From NCBI GenBank assembly GCA_964374115.1, contig CAYJXK010000003.1, positions 1 to 50,750 of the forward strand: 50,750 nucleotides of DNA, written 5' to 3'. Shown here piece by piece: positions 1 to 7,973 of this stretch. This stretch comes from CAYJXK01 sp964374115. GTDB taxonomy: Bacteria; Patescibacteriota; Patescibacteriia; Magasanikbacterales; UBA922. The number at the start of each line of letters is the position of its first letter. Positions within the stretch are counted from its first letter, which is position 1. Both the position numbers and the translations under genes were made by a program. Under the pieces are notes generated by a model that saw nothing but the letters and a program-made list of their open reading frames with translations, was not told where the DNA came from and searched no databases.

Positions 1-52
1 CCGCCTCGCGGCCGCGCGGAGCAACCCTTTCAAACGAGGAAGTATCAATCTG

Positions 53-139
53 CGGAGAGGGAGGGATTCGAACCCTCGGTACCCTTGCGGGCACACCGCT
101 TTTCGAGAGCGGCACCTTCAACCACTCAGACACCTCTCC
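53..139 (-). tRNA. tRNA-Ser (anticodon CGA)
   Basis: On the minus strand the sequence folds as a class II tRNA. The 7-bp acceptor stem is GGAGAGG/CCTCTCC, the T arm has the GGTTCGAATCC core, and there is a long variable arm with a GCAA loop, as expected for tRNA-Ser. The anticodon loop is CTCGAAA, giving anticodon CGA, which reads UCG. The discriminator base is G. The following bases are CAG, so the 3' CCA is not encoded and must be added by a nucleotidyltransferase. It lies downstream of, and on the same strand as, the deaminase gene. Confidence 0.95.
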
Positions 140-174
140 CTTTTTTCGTAGCCTATCAGAAAATTAGGCACGTA

Positions 175-576
175 TCAATACCATAGTCGGTTTGAACACT
201 CGTCGTGTCTCATCCATAAGCCGTACATATTTGCCGTTGGAACAAGAATATCAATTCCCGCGCCGTTGATTGCACCATTGGCGCTATCTTTCGCACCCAT
301 CACCACCCAATTGATCTGTGGAATCGCGGCAATGAATTCGGCACACGGCGTATGGCCATGGTTATACCGCTCGGTGCATGGCTCGAGTGTGGAGTAGAGA
401 GTAAATCGGCGATTCTCCCAATCTGGACAATTGGGTTTGAGCATCGCGATCGCGTCTTGCTCGGTATGCAGATCGCCTCGACGCGACCCCCACGCTTTTA
501 TTTCCATGGTATCGGAATCGAGAATAAGTGCGCCAACTTGGTAGCCATGCTTTAAAACATTAGAATATTGAGCCAC
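175..576 (-). CDS. RibD-type zinc-dependent nucleotide deaminase domain protein
   Basis: A 133-residue protein with the zinc signature of the cytidine/deoxycytidylate deaminase superfamily: H37-T-E39 (zinc ligand and proton shuttle) and P66-C67 followed by C78 as the other two zinc ligands. The ten-residue spacing between the cysteines and the TLEPC context resemble the deaminase domain of RibD or of guanine/pyrimidine deaminases more than the short PCxxC of cytidine deaminase. There is no reductase domain, so it is not a complete RibD. It starts 8 bp after the phosphoribosyltransferase gene on the same strand, so the two are probably co-transcribed and may act together in base or nucleotide salvage. 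The substrate cannot be told from sequence. Confidence 0.8.
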   Translation of the reverse strand: MAQYSNVLKHGYQVGALILDSDTMEIKAWGSRRGDLHTEQDAIAMLKPNCPDWENRRFTLYSTLEPCTERYNHGHTPCAEFIAAIPQINWVVMGAKDSANGAINGAGIDILVPTANMYGLWMRHDECSNRLWY

Positions 577-584
577 GTCTTCGG

Positions 585-1049
585 TCAGAATATACAGTTT
601 TTGATCAATTGTTTCCCACAGTGTCCGCTTGCCGTGCGTCGAGAGTGTGCAAAATACTTTTCCCTCATTATTAATGCGTGTGTCGAAAAGATTATGGTTT
701 CAATCATGCCTTTCACCGTGCCACCGGTTGACATCATGCAATCAACAATTGCCACCTTTTTTCCTTCGATGATCCGAGGGAGATACATCTGTCGTTCGTA
801 ATAGCCGGTTTTTTGCGGGAGCTCGATCGCGGGCATGTTGTAATAAAATGATTTGCAGATAATGAGCGGAAGCGAGAGCTCGGCCGCGACACATGTGGCA
901 ACACTGATCCCATCGGTTTCGATGGTGAGTATCGTTTCTGTTTCTTTTGGGATCATGCGCGCGAGATATTCTGAGAGTGTTTGGAGCAGTTTGAAATTGG
1001 TGAGCGTGATCCCCTTGAAGGGATAAATGTAATAATGGTAAGAGTTCAT
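585..1049 (-). CDS. Phosphoribosyltransferase (type I fold), 5' part cut off by an in-frame stop
   Basis: A 154-residue product. The segment VAIVDCMMSTGGT is a PRPP-binding loop of type I phosphoribosyltransferases (usual form VDDxxxTGGT). Here the second acidic residue is replaced by Cys. The preceding pattern (TIETDGISVATCVAAELSLPL) resembles adenine/hypoxanthine phosphoribosyltransferase-like proteins. At 154 residues it is short for the family. Reading upstream in the same frame adds 26 sense codons, then TAA at 1128-1130, then a 42-codon ORF. This ATG is therefore either an internal start or the 3' remnant of an interrupted gene. It is followed after 8 bp by the deaminase gene, which suggests a salvage operon. 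Substrate unknown. Confidence 0.75.
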   Translation of the reverse strand: MNSYHYYIYPFKGITLTNFKLLQTLSEYLARMIPKETETILTIETDGISVATCVAAELSLPLIICKSFYYNMPAIELPQKTGYYERQMYLPRIIEGKKVAIVDCMMSTGGTVKGMIETIIFSTHALIMREKYFAHSRRTASGHCGKQLIKNCIF

Positions 1050-1127
1050 CGATCTGCCGAGTGGATCAGTGACACGATATGTTTGCGCTTGTTTGAAAAT
1101 ATTGACTGCCTCGTCAAATGTGCGTTT

Positions 1128-1256
1128 TTATTCTGCGAGAAGCCGACTCATTTCGTCGATATTTTTTTCAAGAATGTTTGGAGAATAGATCATAGGAATT
1201 TGATAGTCATGAGGGCGCGGGTCAATTTTTTGAGTTGGGGGTGTTTTCCAGGACAT
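1128..1256 (-). pseudogene. 42-codon ORF: probable severed N-terminus of the phosphoribosyltransferase
   Basis: This minus-strand ORF starts at an ATG at 1256 and ends at TAA 1128-1130. It encodes 42 residues beginning MSWKTPPTQKIDPRPH. It is in the same frame as the phosphoribosyltransferase ORF at 585-1049, and the 26 codons between the TAA and that ORF's ATG are all sense and look protein-like (KRTFDEAVNIFKQAQ). Read through, the whole is 223 codons, near the usual length of such enzymes. The simplest readings are a nonsense substitution making a pseudogene, a sequencing error, or a small upstream ORF with reinitiation. No Shine-Dalgarno site is visible before this ATG. Confidence 0.6.
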
Positions 1257-1279
1257 ACAGGGTAAGATATACCAAAAGT

Positions 1280-1903
1280 TTACCTTTTTTCAAGGCCATT
1301 TTTGCTTCGTCGGTATAGCCAGAGAAGAGTAATGGCTACGACGAGGCCGAGGATGCCGATGTCAAACCATTTTGTATACTCTTTGAGATGTACCCAATTG
1401 GCGCCGAGGGAATAGCCAAATCCCACAATGGCGCTATTCCAGAGGAGTGACCCGATCGCGGTGTAGAGACAAAATTTTGGAAATGACATTTTTGCGGCAC
1501 CGGCCGGAATGGAGATGAATTGGCGCACGAGTGGAATAAACCGGCTCACAAGAATTATTTTTTCTCCATGACGCGCGAACATATCGTGCGTTTTTTTGAG
1601 ATCAGATTCAGTGATATGCACGTATTTTCCAAAGCGGTGAACAAACGGCAATGCGCCATACAGTCCGATGAGATAAGAAGTTGATGCGCCCAGCACCGCG
1701 CCAATGGTGCTTACAACCAGCACACCAAGAAAAGAAAATCTGCCTGAAAAAATCAGAAAACCGGCAAACGGCATGATGGCTTCGTTGGGAACAGGGAGCA
1801 CCGTGCTGTCGAGGAATGTGAGAAGGAGGAGCGCAGGATAGCCACCGGCAGAGATGAATGAGGTGATAGTGGTGATGAGGGTTTGGGTGAGGGAGAAGGA
1901 CAT
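1280..1903 (-). CDS. DedA/SNARE-associated family membrane protein
   Basis: A 207-residue integral membrane protein of the DedA (VTT domain) family, whose members include undecaprenyl-phosphate and phospholipid transporters of the inner membrane. Visible hallmarks are an N-terminal re-entrant region with LPVPNEAIMPFAG (family pattern E-x-P-x-P-x-E), a glycine-rich segment GAVLGASTSYLIG, and the SRFIPLVRQFISIPAG motif with its two conserved arginines and Pro-Ala-Gly. Two further membrane spans close the protein, followed by a basic tail. It lies downstream of the O-antigen ligase and flippase genes on the same strand, separated by a MITE-like repeat. A role in recycling the lipid carrier of glycan synthesis fits this context but is inference. 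Confidence 0.85.
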   Translation of the reverse strand: MSFSLTQTLITTITSFISAGGYPALLLLTFLDSTVLPVPNEAIMPFAGFLIFSGRFSFLGVLVVSTIGAVLGASTSYLIGLYGALPFVHRFGKYVHITESDLKKTHDMFARHGEKIILVSRFIPLVRQFISIPAGAAKMSFPKFCLYTAIGSLLWNSAIVGFGYSLGANWVHLKEYTKWFDIGILGLVVAITLLWLYRRSKNGLEKR

Positions 1904-1927
1904 AGAAATGTCTAATTTTTAATTGAC

Positions 1928-2111
1928 TTACTGACTCTTAACACGTATCTCAACACTACAACCTATGATTGTGGTCACCTTCTCGCCCTTCACCATAAAA
2001 AATCCTCACTGTATCTACGGATACACCTGCGGTTTTTTACGGCTCCAGGGCTTCGAATCTGACTCAAAATCATACCGTGTATTCGTTAAGGTACGTGTTA
2101 AGAGTCAGTAA
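1928..2111. mobile_element. MITE-like element, family B copy 1 (184 bp, 20-bp perfect terminal inverted repeats)
   Basis: The left end TTACTGACTCTTAACACGTA (1928-1947) is the exact reverse complement of the right end (2092-2111). Inside lies a palindromic core TGTATC-TACG-GATACA flanked by A and T runs, which would act as a bidirectional intrinsic terminator. A second copy, with the core in the opposite orientation, is at 5042-5226. No protein-coding capacity and no clear target-site duplication were seen. Confidence 0.8.
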
Positions 2112-3501
2112 TATCTAACTTTTCATTTTGGGCTACCATTAATGCCACCAGCAACCAAAAAAATAATGACAGATCATTTTTGATGTATGGTGAGTCGACG
2201 AGACCGGTGACGAGGAGGGCGGTCATGGAGGCGAGGAGAAAAATTTCTAATTTTTTTTGTTTGAGATGGCGACAGCCTTCTTTGTAAAACCAAACAAGAA
2301 TCAAAATAAATCCAATCAGTCCCAAAAGCCCTAGATTCACCCACATCGTGAGAAAAATATTGTGCGGATGATGGAAGATCTCGATTTTTTCTCCATTCAC
2401 TTTTGTGTGGTAGGGCGCGATACGTTCTTCATATGATGCGAGTCCAGCGCCGAGGAAGGGTCTGTCTTTCAGAAGTTCGATTGTTTCTTTCCATATCGCG
2501 ATTCGAATCTGCCCAGAACGATCTTGGAGCGTGAGTTCTTGGCGGAGACCAGAAAAGCTTGCGAAGCTCATAAGGCTTAAGAGGCCGATGATTCCAAGCA
2601 TGATAGTCGGAATTCGAGTTTTTTTATTGAACAAAAAAAGAAAACCAATACCTGCGGCAACGCCGACGAGACCGCCAGTGGATTTGGCGTAGATAATTGT
2701 GAGAAGAGAGAGAGGGAGAAATAATATTGTAATACAGAATACAGAATACAGAATACTGTCTTTTTGTTGTAAGGTGTTATTCATTTTTGTCTTTTGAATG
2801 TTCTCCCACATGGTTTTTACCAGATACAATCCGAGCGGTACAAGCGGCGCCAAAAATAATCCAACCGCATTTGGAAATCCGTACCAGCCAGTGACGCGAT
2901 ACGTATTTCGATTCGCCCAAAATGCGTGCGGGACGAAGAATCCGGTGAAGTGTTGGTAAATGGCGAACAAACTTGTTATAAAGCCACAGATGATGAGCGC
3001 GTACAATAACAATTGAACAATCGGATAATGAAATAATAGTCTCTTGTTTGGCTGTTCGGCTGTTTGGTTGTTCTTTGATTGGATATGTGTGGTCATGATG
3101 AAAAAGAGAATGATTGGCTCCACATAAAATGTCTTCCATTCGCCCGCGGCCGTGCGTATGTCAACAGAGGTAAAGATGGAGAGAGTAGCGGCGAGGAGGA
3201 AGAGGGAGACCCCGCTACACAAGAGTGTATTCTTATAAAAAAAATCTGAAATTCGCGGGTGGTTTGATTGTTCTATTGGTTTATTGTTTTTTTTGTGCAT
3301 TTGTTTCCACCATACCCCCACTACCACGACGATCATTCCCTCAAATACGGTCGACGGCAACCATCCAATATGGAATCGAATGAGGTAAGTTGGGAGCGAT
3401 AAAAAAAGAACCGCAAGCGCGAGATCAAAGCGTTTCCATGCAAGGATCACAAAGGAGCATATAAAAAGAACGAAAAAGATGATAGCCATATCTTTATTCA
3501 T
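2098..3501 (-). CDS. O-antigen ligase/polymerase family protein (Wzy_C, WaaL-like)
   Basis: A 467-residue polytopic membrane protein with roughly ten or more hydrophobic segments and a large soluble loop in the C-terminal half. The loop carries a family signature: FLGAGLASYEERIAPYH followed by HHPHNIFLTMWVNLGLLGL, with the conserved His-Asn before a hydrophobic Gly-rich span (PF04932). Such proteins polymerise or ligate lipid-linked glycans on the outer face of the membrane. Its start overlaps the flippase gene by 8 bp, so the two are translationally linked. The last codons (ITDS and the TAA) are supplied by the terminal inverted repeat of the adjacent MITE-like element, so the C-terminus was probably altered by that insertion. 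Confidence 0.85.
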   Translation of the reverse strand: MNKDMAIIFFVLFICSFVILAWKRFDLALAVLFLSLPTYLIRFHIGWLPSTVFEGMIVVVVGVWWKQMHKKNNKPIEQSNHPRISDFFYKNTLLCSGVSLFLLAATLSIFTSVDIRTAAGEWKTFYVEPIILFFIMTTHIQSKNNQTAEQPNKRLLFHYPIVQLLLYALIICGFITSLFAIYQHFTGFFVPHAFWANRNTYRVTGWYGFPNAVGLFLAPLVPLGLYLVKTMWENIQKTKMNNTLQQKDSILYSVFCITILFLPLSLLTIIYAKSTGGLVGVAAGIGFLFLFNKKTRIPTIMLGIIGLLSLMSFASFSGLRQELTLQDRSGQIRIAIWKETIELLKDRPFLGAGLASYEERIAPYHTKVNGEKIEIFHHPHNIFLTMWVNLGLLGLIGFILILVWFYKEGCRHLKQKKLEIFLLASMTALLVTGLVDSPYIKNDLSLFFWLLVALMVAQNEKLDITDS

Positions 3502-4933
3502 TATTTTTGATTCCTATCACTTCTTTTATTGTTTCCTTCGACACTGCCCCAAACCCGAGAGCAAAAAATCCATATATCACCATGCCAACCGGGACGAGGA
3601 GCATCACATGGAGATCCTGGAAAAGGAAAAGCACTCCTCCCATCACGAGGCCGGAAAATAAAAGTTTCACGCCTGTGGTTGGGATGATTTTTTCTTTTGT
3701 ATATCGCCGGATGATGAACCAGAGAAGAAGGCCTGTGTAGAGTTCGGAAAACACCGTCATCCAAGCGGCGCCATACGTGCCGTATCGAGGAATGAATATG
3801 AGATACCCGATCAGTGTGAGAATGGCGTTCGAGATATAGATCCACAATGTTTGTTTTTGTTTGTTGATGGCAACAGCCATGTGGCCGAATATGGCCCCAA
3901 GATACACTCCGAAAACAGCAATCGAGAGGATCCGCAGCATGTTTCCAGAGGCGGTATAATCGAATGTATTTCCCGCGACCAATTGCATGATAGGAGTCGC
4001 AAGAATAATGCTCCCGATAGTCAGAGGAATCGCAAAGAGCAGCATCGTGTCAAATGATCTCTGATAGTGCGCGTGGAATTCTTCTTTTTTTTCTCTTGAC
4101 CAGGCAGATGCAAGGAGTGGCAAGAGGAGCCCCATCATGAGCATGGCCGCTTGGGTGAGAAGATCAATCACGCGATATGCCGCGCCATAATTGCCGACCT
4201 CTTTTTGAGTGCGAAGCAATGTGAGAATCAGCACATCGCCTTTCAGATACACCACATTGAAAATAATCGCAAGCGCGATCGGCCACATTTTTTTTGTAAT
4301 CGCGCGCCATACATCTGCATCAAATCGCGGTGTGGTCGGAGTATCTCTCTGCACAAAGATCCAAAGAACAATCGTGTATACGACGCTTGAGAGCGTGACG
4401 ATTGTCATGATAGGGAGAAAATTTGACCTGCCTTGAATCAAGAGAAAAATGCCGACGACTAGAACAATGCGACCGATCACTTCTCCCACAACCTGCAAAT
4501 GCATTTTGAGACGTGTCTGGTAATATCCGGTAAATATTTGATTGATTGCGATCGCAAGAAATGAGATCGTGGTGAAGCTGATCGCGATTTTGACTTCTCT
4601 GGGATAGGGGAAAAAGAACGCGATGAATGGGGCGAGCGCGAAAAAAAAGATCGCGGTGGTGAGACGGAATCCCAAAAGATTTTGAACAAGTTTTTTTGTG
4701 TCAACCCCTGCTTCGGAGAGCATCTGCGCGGTGAGCGGAATCAGACCAAAATCGGTGAGGATGCCTATGAATTGTAAAAAAGTGATGGTCGTAATGTACC
4801 AGCCAAAACGATCATCCGTGGCAAAATACCGAGCCATCATCCCAAGCGCGACAAGACCAAGAAGCGTAGAGACGATTTTTCCGATGATTTGAATGATGGT
4901 GTTATGAGCGATTTTTTTGGCGAGAGAGGTCAT
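3494..4933 (-). CDS. Polysaccharide biosynthesis flippase (Wzx/MATE-like, MOP superfamily)
   Basis: A 479-residue membrane protein with about 12-14 predicted transmembrane segments in the pattern of the MOP exporter superfamily (Wzx, PF01943/PF13440). The N-terminus, MTSLAKKIAHNTIIQIIGKI, has the amphipathic basic start and the early GLVALGMMARYFATDD segment typical of the family. A central ALAIIFNVVYLKGDVLIL stretch corresponds to the conserved start of the second half. It would flip undecaprenyl-linked oligosaccharides across the membrane. The next gene is an O-antigen ligase/polymerase overlapping by 8 bp, which supports a glycan export role. No sugar-transferase genes are in the window, so the glycan is unknown. 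Confidence 0.85.
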   Translation of the reverse strand: MTSLAKKIAHNTIIQIIGKIVSTLLGLVALGMMARYFATDDRFGWYITTITFLQFIGILTDFGLIPLTAQMLSEAGVDTKKLVQNLLGFRLTTAIFFFALAPFIAFFFPYPREVKIAISFTTISFLAIAINQIFTGYYQTRLKMHLQVVGEVIGRIVLVVGIFLLIQGRSNFLPIMTIVTLSSVVYTIVLWIFVQRDTPTTPRFDADVWRAITKKMWPIALAIIFNVVYLKGDVLILTLLRTQKEVGNYGAAYRVIDLLTQAAMLMMGLLLPLLASAWSREKKEEFHAHYQRSFDTMLLFAIPLTIGSIILATPIMQLVAGNTFDYTASGNMLRILSIAVFGVYLGAIFGHMAVAINKQKQTLWIYISNAILTLIGYLIFIPRYGTYGAAWMTVFSELYTGLLLWFIIRRYTKEKIIPTTGVKLLFSGLVMGGVLFLFQDLHVMLLVPVGMVIYGFFALGFGAVSKETIKEVIGIKNNE

Positions 4934-4990
4934 AGTGCGATCTACAAGTAATCATATACTATCGAAGTTTTCTCTGAACTGCAATCCTCA

Positions 4991-5019
4991 TTGACAAATC
5001 AAGAATTTTTTGTGATACT
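4991..5019 (+). promoter_or_regulatory. Sigma-70-type promoter for the SpoIID-like gene
   Basis: TTGACA at 4991-4996, a 17-bp spacer, then GATACT at 5014-5019 (4 of 6 matches). A MITE-like repeat (5042-5226) lies between this promoter and the coding region, so transcripts would carry it in a leader of about 215 nt. Confidence 0.5.
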
Positions 5020-5041
5020 ATATATTGATGAGCTCTACCAG

Positions 5042-5226
5042 CTACTGACTATTCGCACATAGGTTAATAGAGTAAAAATTTCAGATTTGGATGCAGCGCG
5101 CCGCCATGGAGCCCGAAAAAACCGCAGATGTATCAGTAGATACATTGAGGATTTTTTTGGGCGAATGGCAAGCGTTGCGCCAAATATGGAATTTTTGGCA
5201 TTAAGCTATGTGTAAATAGTCAGTAG
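5042..5226. mobile_element. MITE-like element, family B copy 2 (185 bp)
   Basis: The ends CTACTGACTATTCGCACATAG and CTATGTGTAAATAGTCAGTAG are inverted repeats with two mismatches. The interior holds, in reverse orientation, the core of copy 1: an A-run, CCGCA, the TGTATC-AGTA-GATACA palindrome, then GAGGA and a T-run. Length and organisation match copy 1 at 1928-2111. It sits 15 bp before the start of the SpoIID-like gene. Confidence 0.75.
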
Positions 5227-5241
5227 ATAAAGAATCGGTAA

Positions 5242-6759
5242 ATGTATTCACTTTTCATAATACAAAAATCGGAACAAAAAAAGATGGGGCTTTTGGCTAT
5301 CATCTTTTTTTCTTTTGTAGCGGTCATCGGCTTTTCTTTTCTTTTGCGCGTGATGGGAGCGGAGTTTGGACGATCGGTTTTTGGTATATCCACTGTCTCT
5401 GCCGCATCGTCCAAAGTGACAGAGTATACAGCTCGTCGTGTTTTTACCAATAAGCCGCGCATTATGGTAAAAGGGGGCGAACCCACATCCATGGTCGTCG
5501 GTTTTCGAAATACAGGAAATGTCACGTGGGAAACATACGCATACGTGATCGAATATCTTCCGCGTCTTTCGTCAACAACTGATTCGCTCGTCACATCTCT
5601 TTCATTTGCCGATGACACATGGAAAAGTACGTCAATGATTTTGAAAAAAGAAAAAGTGATCGCGCCCAAAAAAATGGTACGAGAAAAATTTACGCTTCGC
5701 GCGCCGCAATTTGAAGGCGTGTATACTGTGGCAATTTCTCTCGTTGTTGATGACAAGTGGCTTCCAGAAACTCGTTCTATCATGACAATCAACGTTACGG
5801 AAGAAGCATTCAATACTATTGTTCCATTTCTTCCTGAAGATAACCTTCCTTTCCTCAAATCCAGACTGAGCGCAGAGCCATGGATTCGAATAGGACTTTG
5901 GGAATCGCCAGAAAAAATTGTATTTCGTTCGAGCGATGATGTTGTGGTCAGCGTGGTGGAGCGAAGTGAGGGGCTTGCAAAAGGACAAGAAGCGACGATC
6001 ACATTCACGAAAAATGGGGCAAAGGTGTCATTTGATGATAAATTACTTGATGTGTCACTCCCTATCACATTGACGCCAGTGAATGATCCACATGCCACGT
6101 TTGAATTGATCAATTTTGATCGGCGGCTCAAGACAAAAGGAACAAATTACAATGTGTATCGCGGCAAGATGATTGTGGATCGCGGGAAGAAAGATAAAAA
6201 ATTATGGCTTGTAAATGAAACACTGCTTGAAGATTATGTAGCCGGGGTAAAGGAAACCGGAAACAACAGCCCGGCGGAATATCAGAAAGCATTACAGGTA
6301 GCCGCGCGATCGTACGCGTACAACATCATTGTGTGCAAATGCAAGTATGGAATTTTTGATGTACTCCCGAGTACGTATGATCAACTTTTTCTTGGGGTGA
6401 AAAGCGAACAGGAGCTCCCGTCCGTCGCCGCCGCAAGCCGAGAGACTCGAGGATTTATGGCGACCTATGATGTTGACGGAAATCCGGAAACCCCGACAGA
6501 CGTGGTTATGACTCCTTATTTCGCAAACTCAAATGGGCAAACCAAAGCCTGGCACACGGTGTGGGGTGGAAAAGAAAAATTATGGCTTGTGCCAGTGGAA
6601 GCCACATATGATAAACGCGATGGAAAAAAATTATACGGACATGGCGTTGGCATGAGCAATCGCGATGCCGCTATTCGAGCGGATGAAACAGGGATGAGCT
6701 GGGTGCGGCTTCTCAAGTATTATTATACAGGAGTTGGAGTAGAGCGGTGGTATGAGTGA
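5242..6759 (+). CDS. SpoIID/LytB-domain cell-wall protein with N-terminal Ig-like domain
   Basis: A 505-residue secreted or membrane-anchored protein. The ATG at 5242 places lysines before the hydrophobic segment MGLLAIIFFSFVAVIGFSFLL, so it is preferred over the ATG at 5284. Residues of roughly 60-200 contain an Ig-like domain with NTGNVTWE, as in NBR1-type domains. The C-terminal 200 residues match SpoIID/LytB: YQKALQVAARSYA, the D-Q-x-F/Y-x-G segment, a YFANSNGQTKAW segment, and the signature GHGVGMSNRDAA ending in a YYTGV motif. SpoIID proteins are peptidoglycan lytic transglycosylases, while LytB proteins stimulate amidases. In a non-sporulating bacterium this points to wall remodelling. 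Conservation of the catalytic glutamate was not settled by eye. Confidence 0.85.
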   Translation: MYSLFIIQKSEQKKMGLLAIIFFSFVAVIGFSFLLRVMGAEFGRSVFGISTVSAASSKVTEYTARRVFTNKPRIMVKGGEPTSMVVGFRNTGNVTWETYAYVIEYLPRLSSTTDSLVTSLSFADDTWKSTSMILKKEKVIAPKKMVREKFTLRAPQFEGVYTVAISLVVDDKWLPETRSIMTINVTEEAFNTIVPFLPEDNLPFLKSRLSAEPWIRIGLWESPEKIVFRSSDDVVVSVVERSEGLAKGQEATITFTKNGAKVSFDDKLLDVSLPITLTPVNDPHATFELINFDRRLKTKGTNYNVYRGKMIVDRGKKDKKLWLVNETLLEDYVAGVKETGNNSPAEYQKALQVAARSYAYNIIVCKCKYGIFDVLPSTYDQLFLGVKSEQELPSVAAASRETRGFMATYDVDGNPETPTDVVMTPYFANSNGQTKAWHTVWGGKEKLWLVPVEATYDKRDGKKLYGHGVGMSNRDAAIRADETGMSWVRLLKYYYTGVGVERWYE

Positions 6760-6782
6760 ATGTATATTCTAGTTTTTCGATA

Positions 6783-7850
6783 CTATTCCGTATCAACCCC
6801 CACCTTTTCCCCAGGGTTTTCTTTCTCTTCTTCTGGCGCCTCGCCTTTTTCAATCGCTTCCAAAACGCGTTCTTTTATTTTTTTCATGAGCTCTGGATTT
6901 TGTTTGAGATATTCTTTTGCTTTTTCTCGCCCGACGCCGAGTTTTTCTTCACCGAAGCTATAGCTATTTCCCATTTTGGTAACAATCCGATGGAGGACGC
7001 CCGTGTCAAGCAGATCTCCGGAAACCGAGATACCTTCGTTGTACATGATATCGAACTCACAGGTGCGAAATGGAGCAGCCACTTTATTTTTTACCACCTT
7101 TACTTTTACGCGGTTGCCCACAATTTTTTCGCCTTGTTTGAGTTGCGCGGATCGGCGCACTTCGATACGCACCGATGAATAGAATTTGAGCGCTGTTCCA
7201 CCGGTAGTTGTTTCTGGATTGCCAAAAAAGACGCCAATTTTGAGACGTGTTTGGTTGATGAAAACGACGACTGTTTTTGTCTTGCTCACAATGCCTGTGA
7301 GTTTGCGCAAGGCTTGACTCATGAGGCGTGCCTGAAGCCCCATGTGGGAATCCCCCATTTCTCCTTCAATTTCAGCTTTCGGGACCAGCGCCGCGACAGA
7401 ATCAACCACTGCGACATCCACCGCGTTTGATCGGACCAGTGTTTCCAAAATTTCGAGCGCTTGCTCTCCGGTGTCGGGTTGGGAAATAAGCATGGCATTG
7501 ATATCAACGCCAATTTTTTTCGCGTAATCAGGATCGAGCGCGTGTTCGGCATCGATAAATGCCGCGATGCCACCGAGCTTTTGGACCTCTGCGATAATGT
7601 GTTGGGCAAGGGTTGTTTTGCCACTTGCTTCCGGGCCAAAAATTTCGATGACTCTTCCGCGAGGCACTCCTCCGACGCCAAGAGCGATGTCGAGCGAGAT
7701 GGATCCCGTTGAGACCGCGTCCACTTCCATGGTTTTTGCCTCTCCAAATGTCATGATCGCGTTTTCGCCGTATCGTTCGCGAATTTGGCCGATGGCAGTC
7801 TCGGCAGCTCGCAATTTTTCTTTCTGCTCTTCGAGGATTTTTGTTGACAT
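6783..7850 (-). CDS. recA: Recombinase A
   Basis: A 355-residue RecA, the ATP-dependent strand-exchange protein of homologous recombination and SOS induction. The Walker A motif GPEASGKT is at residues 72-79. Walker B is the VAVVDSVAALVP stretch, followed by L1 (EGEMGDSHMGLQARLMSQALR) and L2 (GNPETTTGG). The C-terminal tail is acidic (GEAPEEEKENPGE), as usual. The start at 7850 (MSTKILEEQ) is chosen because the longer frame, opening at 7934, would run through a good promoter (7900-7928). It is transcribed in the same direction as the RodZ-like and ftsK genes upstream but has its own promoter. No LexA-type operator was recognised. Confidence 0.97.
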   Translation of the reverse strand: MSTKILEEQKEKLRAAETAIGQIRERYGENAIMTFGEAKTMEVDAVSTGSISLDIALGVGGVPRGRVIEIFGPEASGKTTLAQHIIAEVQKLGGIAAFIDAEHALDPDYAKKIGVDINAMLISQPDTGEQALEILETLVRSNAVDVAVVDSVAALVPKAEIEGEMGDSHMGLQARLMSQALRKLTGIVSKTKTVVVFINQTRLKIGVFFGNPETTTGGTALKFYSSVRIEVRRSAQLKQGEKIVGNRVKVKVVKNKVAAPFRTCEFDIMYNEGISVSGDLLDTGVLHRIVTKMGNSYSFGEEKLGVGREKAKEYLKQNPELMKKIKERVLEAIEKGEAPEEEKENPGEKVGVDTE

Positions 7851-7899
7851 ATGTATGAAATAGAGATAAAAAAAGGAGGTATGATCACTTCCTATATAC

Positions 7900-7928
7900 A
7901 GGATACGTACTTTTTGATTAAGTGTCAA
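7900..7928 (-). promoter_or_regulatory. recA promoter
   Basis: On the minus strand: TTGACA, a 17-bp spacer and TATCCT (4 of 6), about 50 bp before the chosen recA ATG. Its position inside the longer reading frame supports the shorter RecA start. Confidence 0.6.
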
Positions 7929-7973
7929 CTCCATCCATGCCTTCTGGTTACAAAAGGAGAGGATGGTTACTCG

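Noticed and set aside
981..1265. 94-codon plus-strand ORF at the phosphoribosyltransferase 5' end
   Set aside because: It is antisense to the frame that continues the phosphoribosyltransferase sequence and has no recognisable features.
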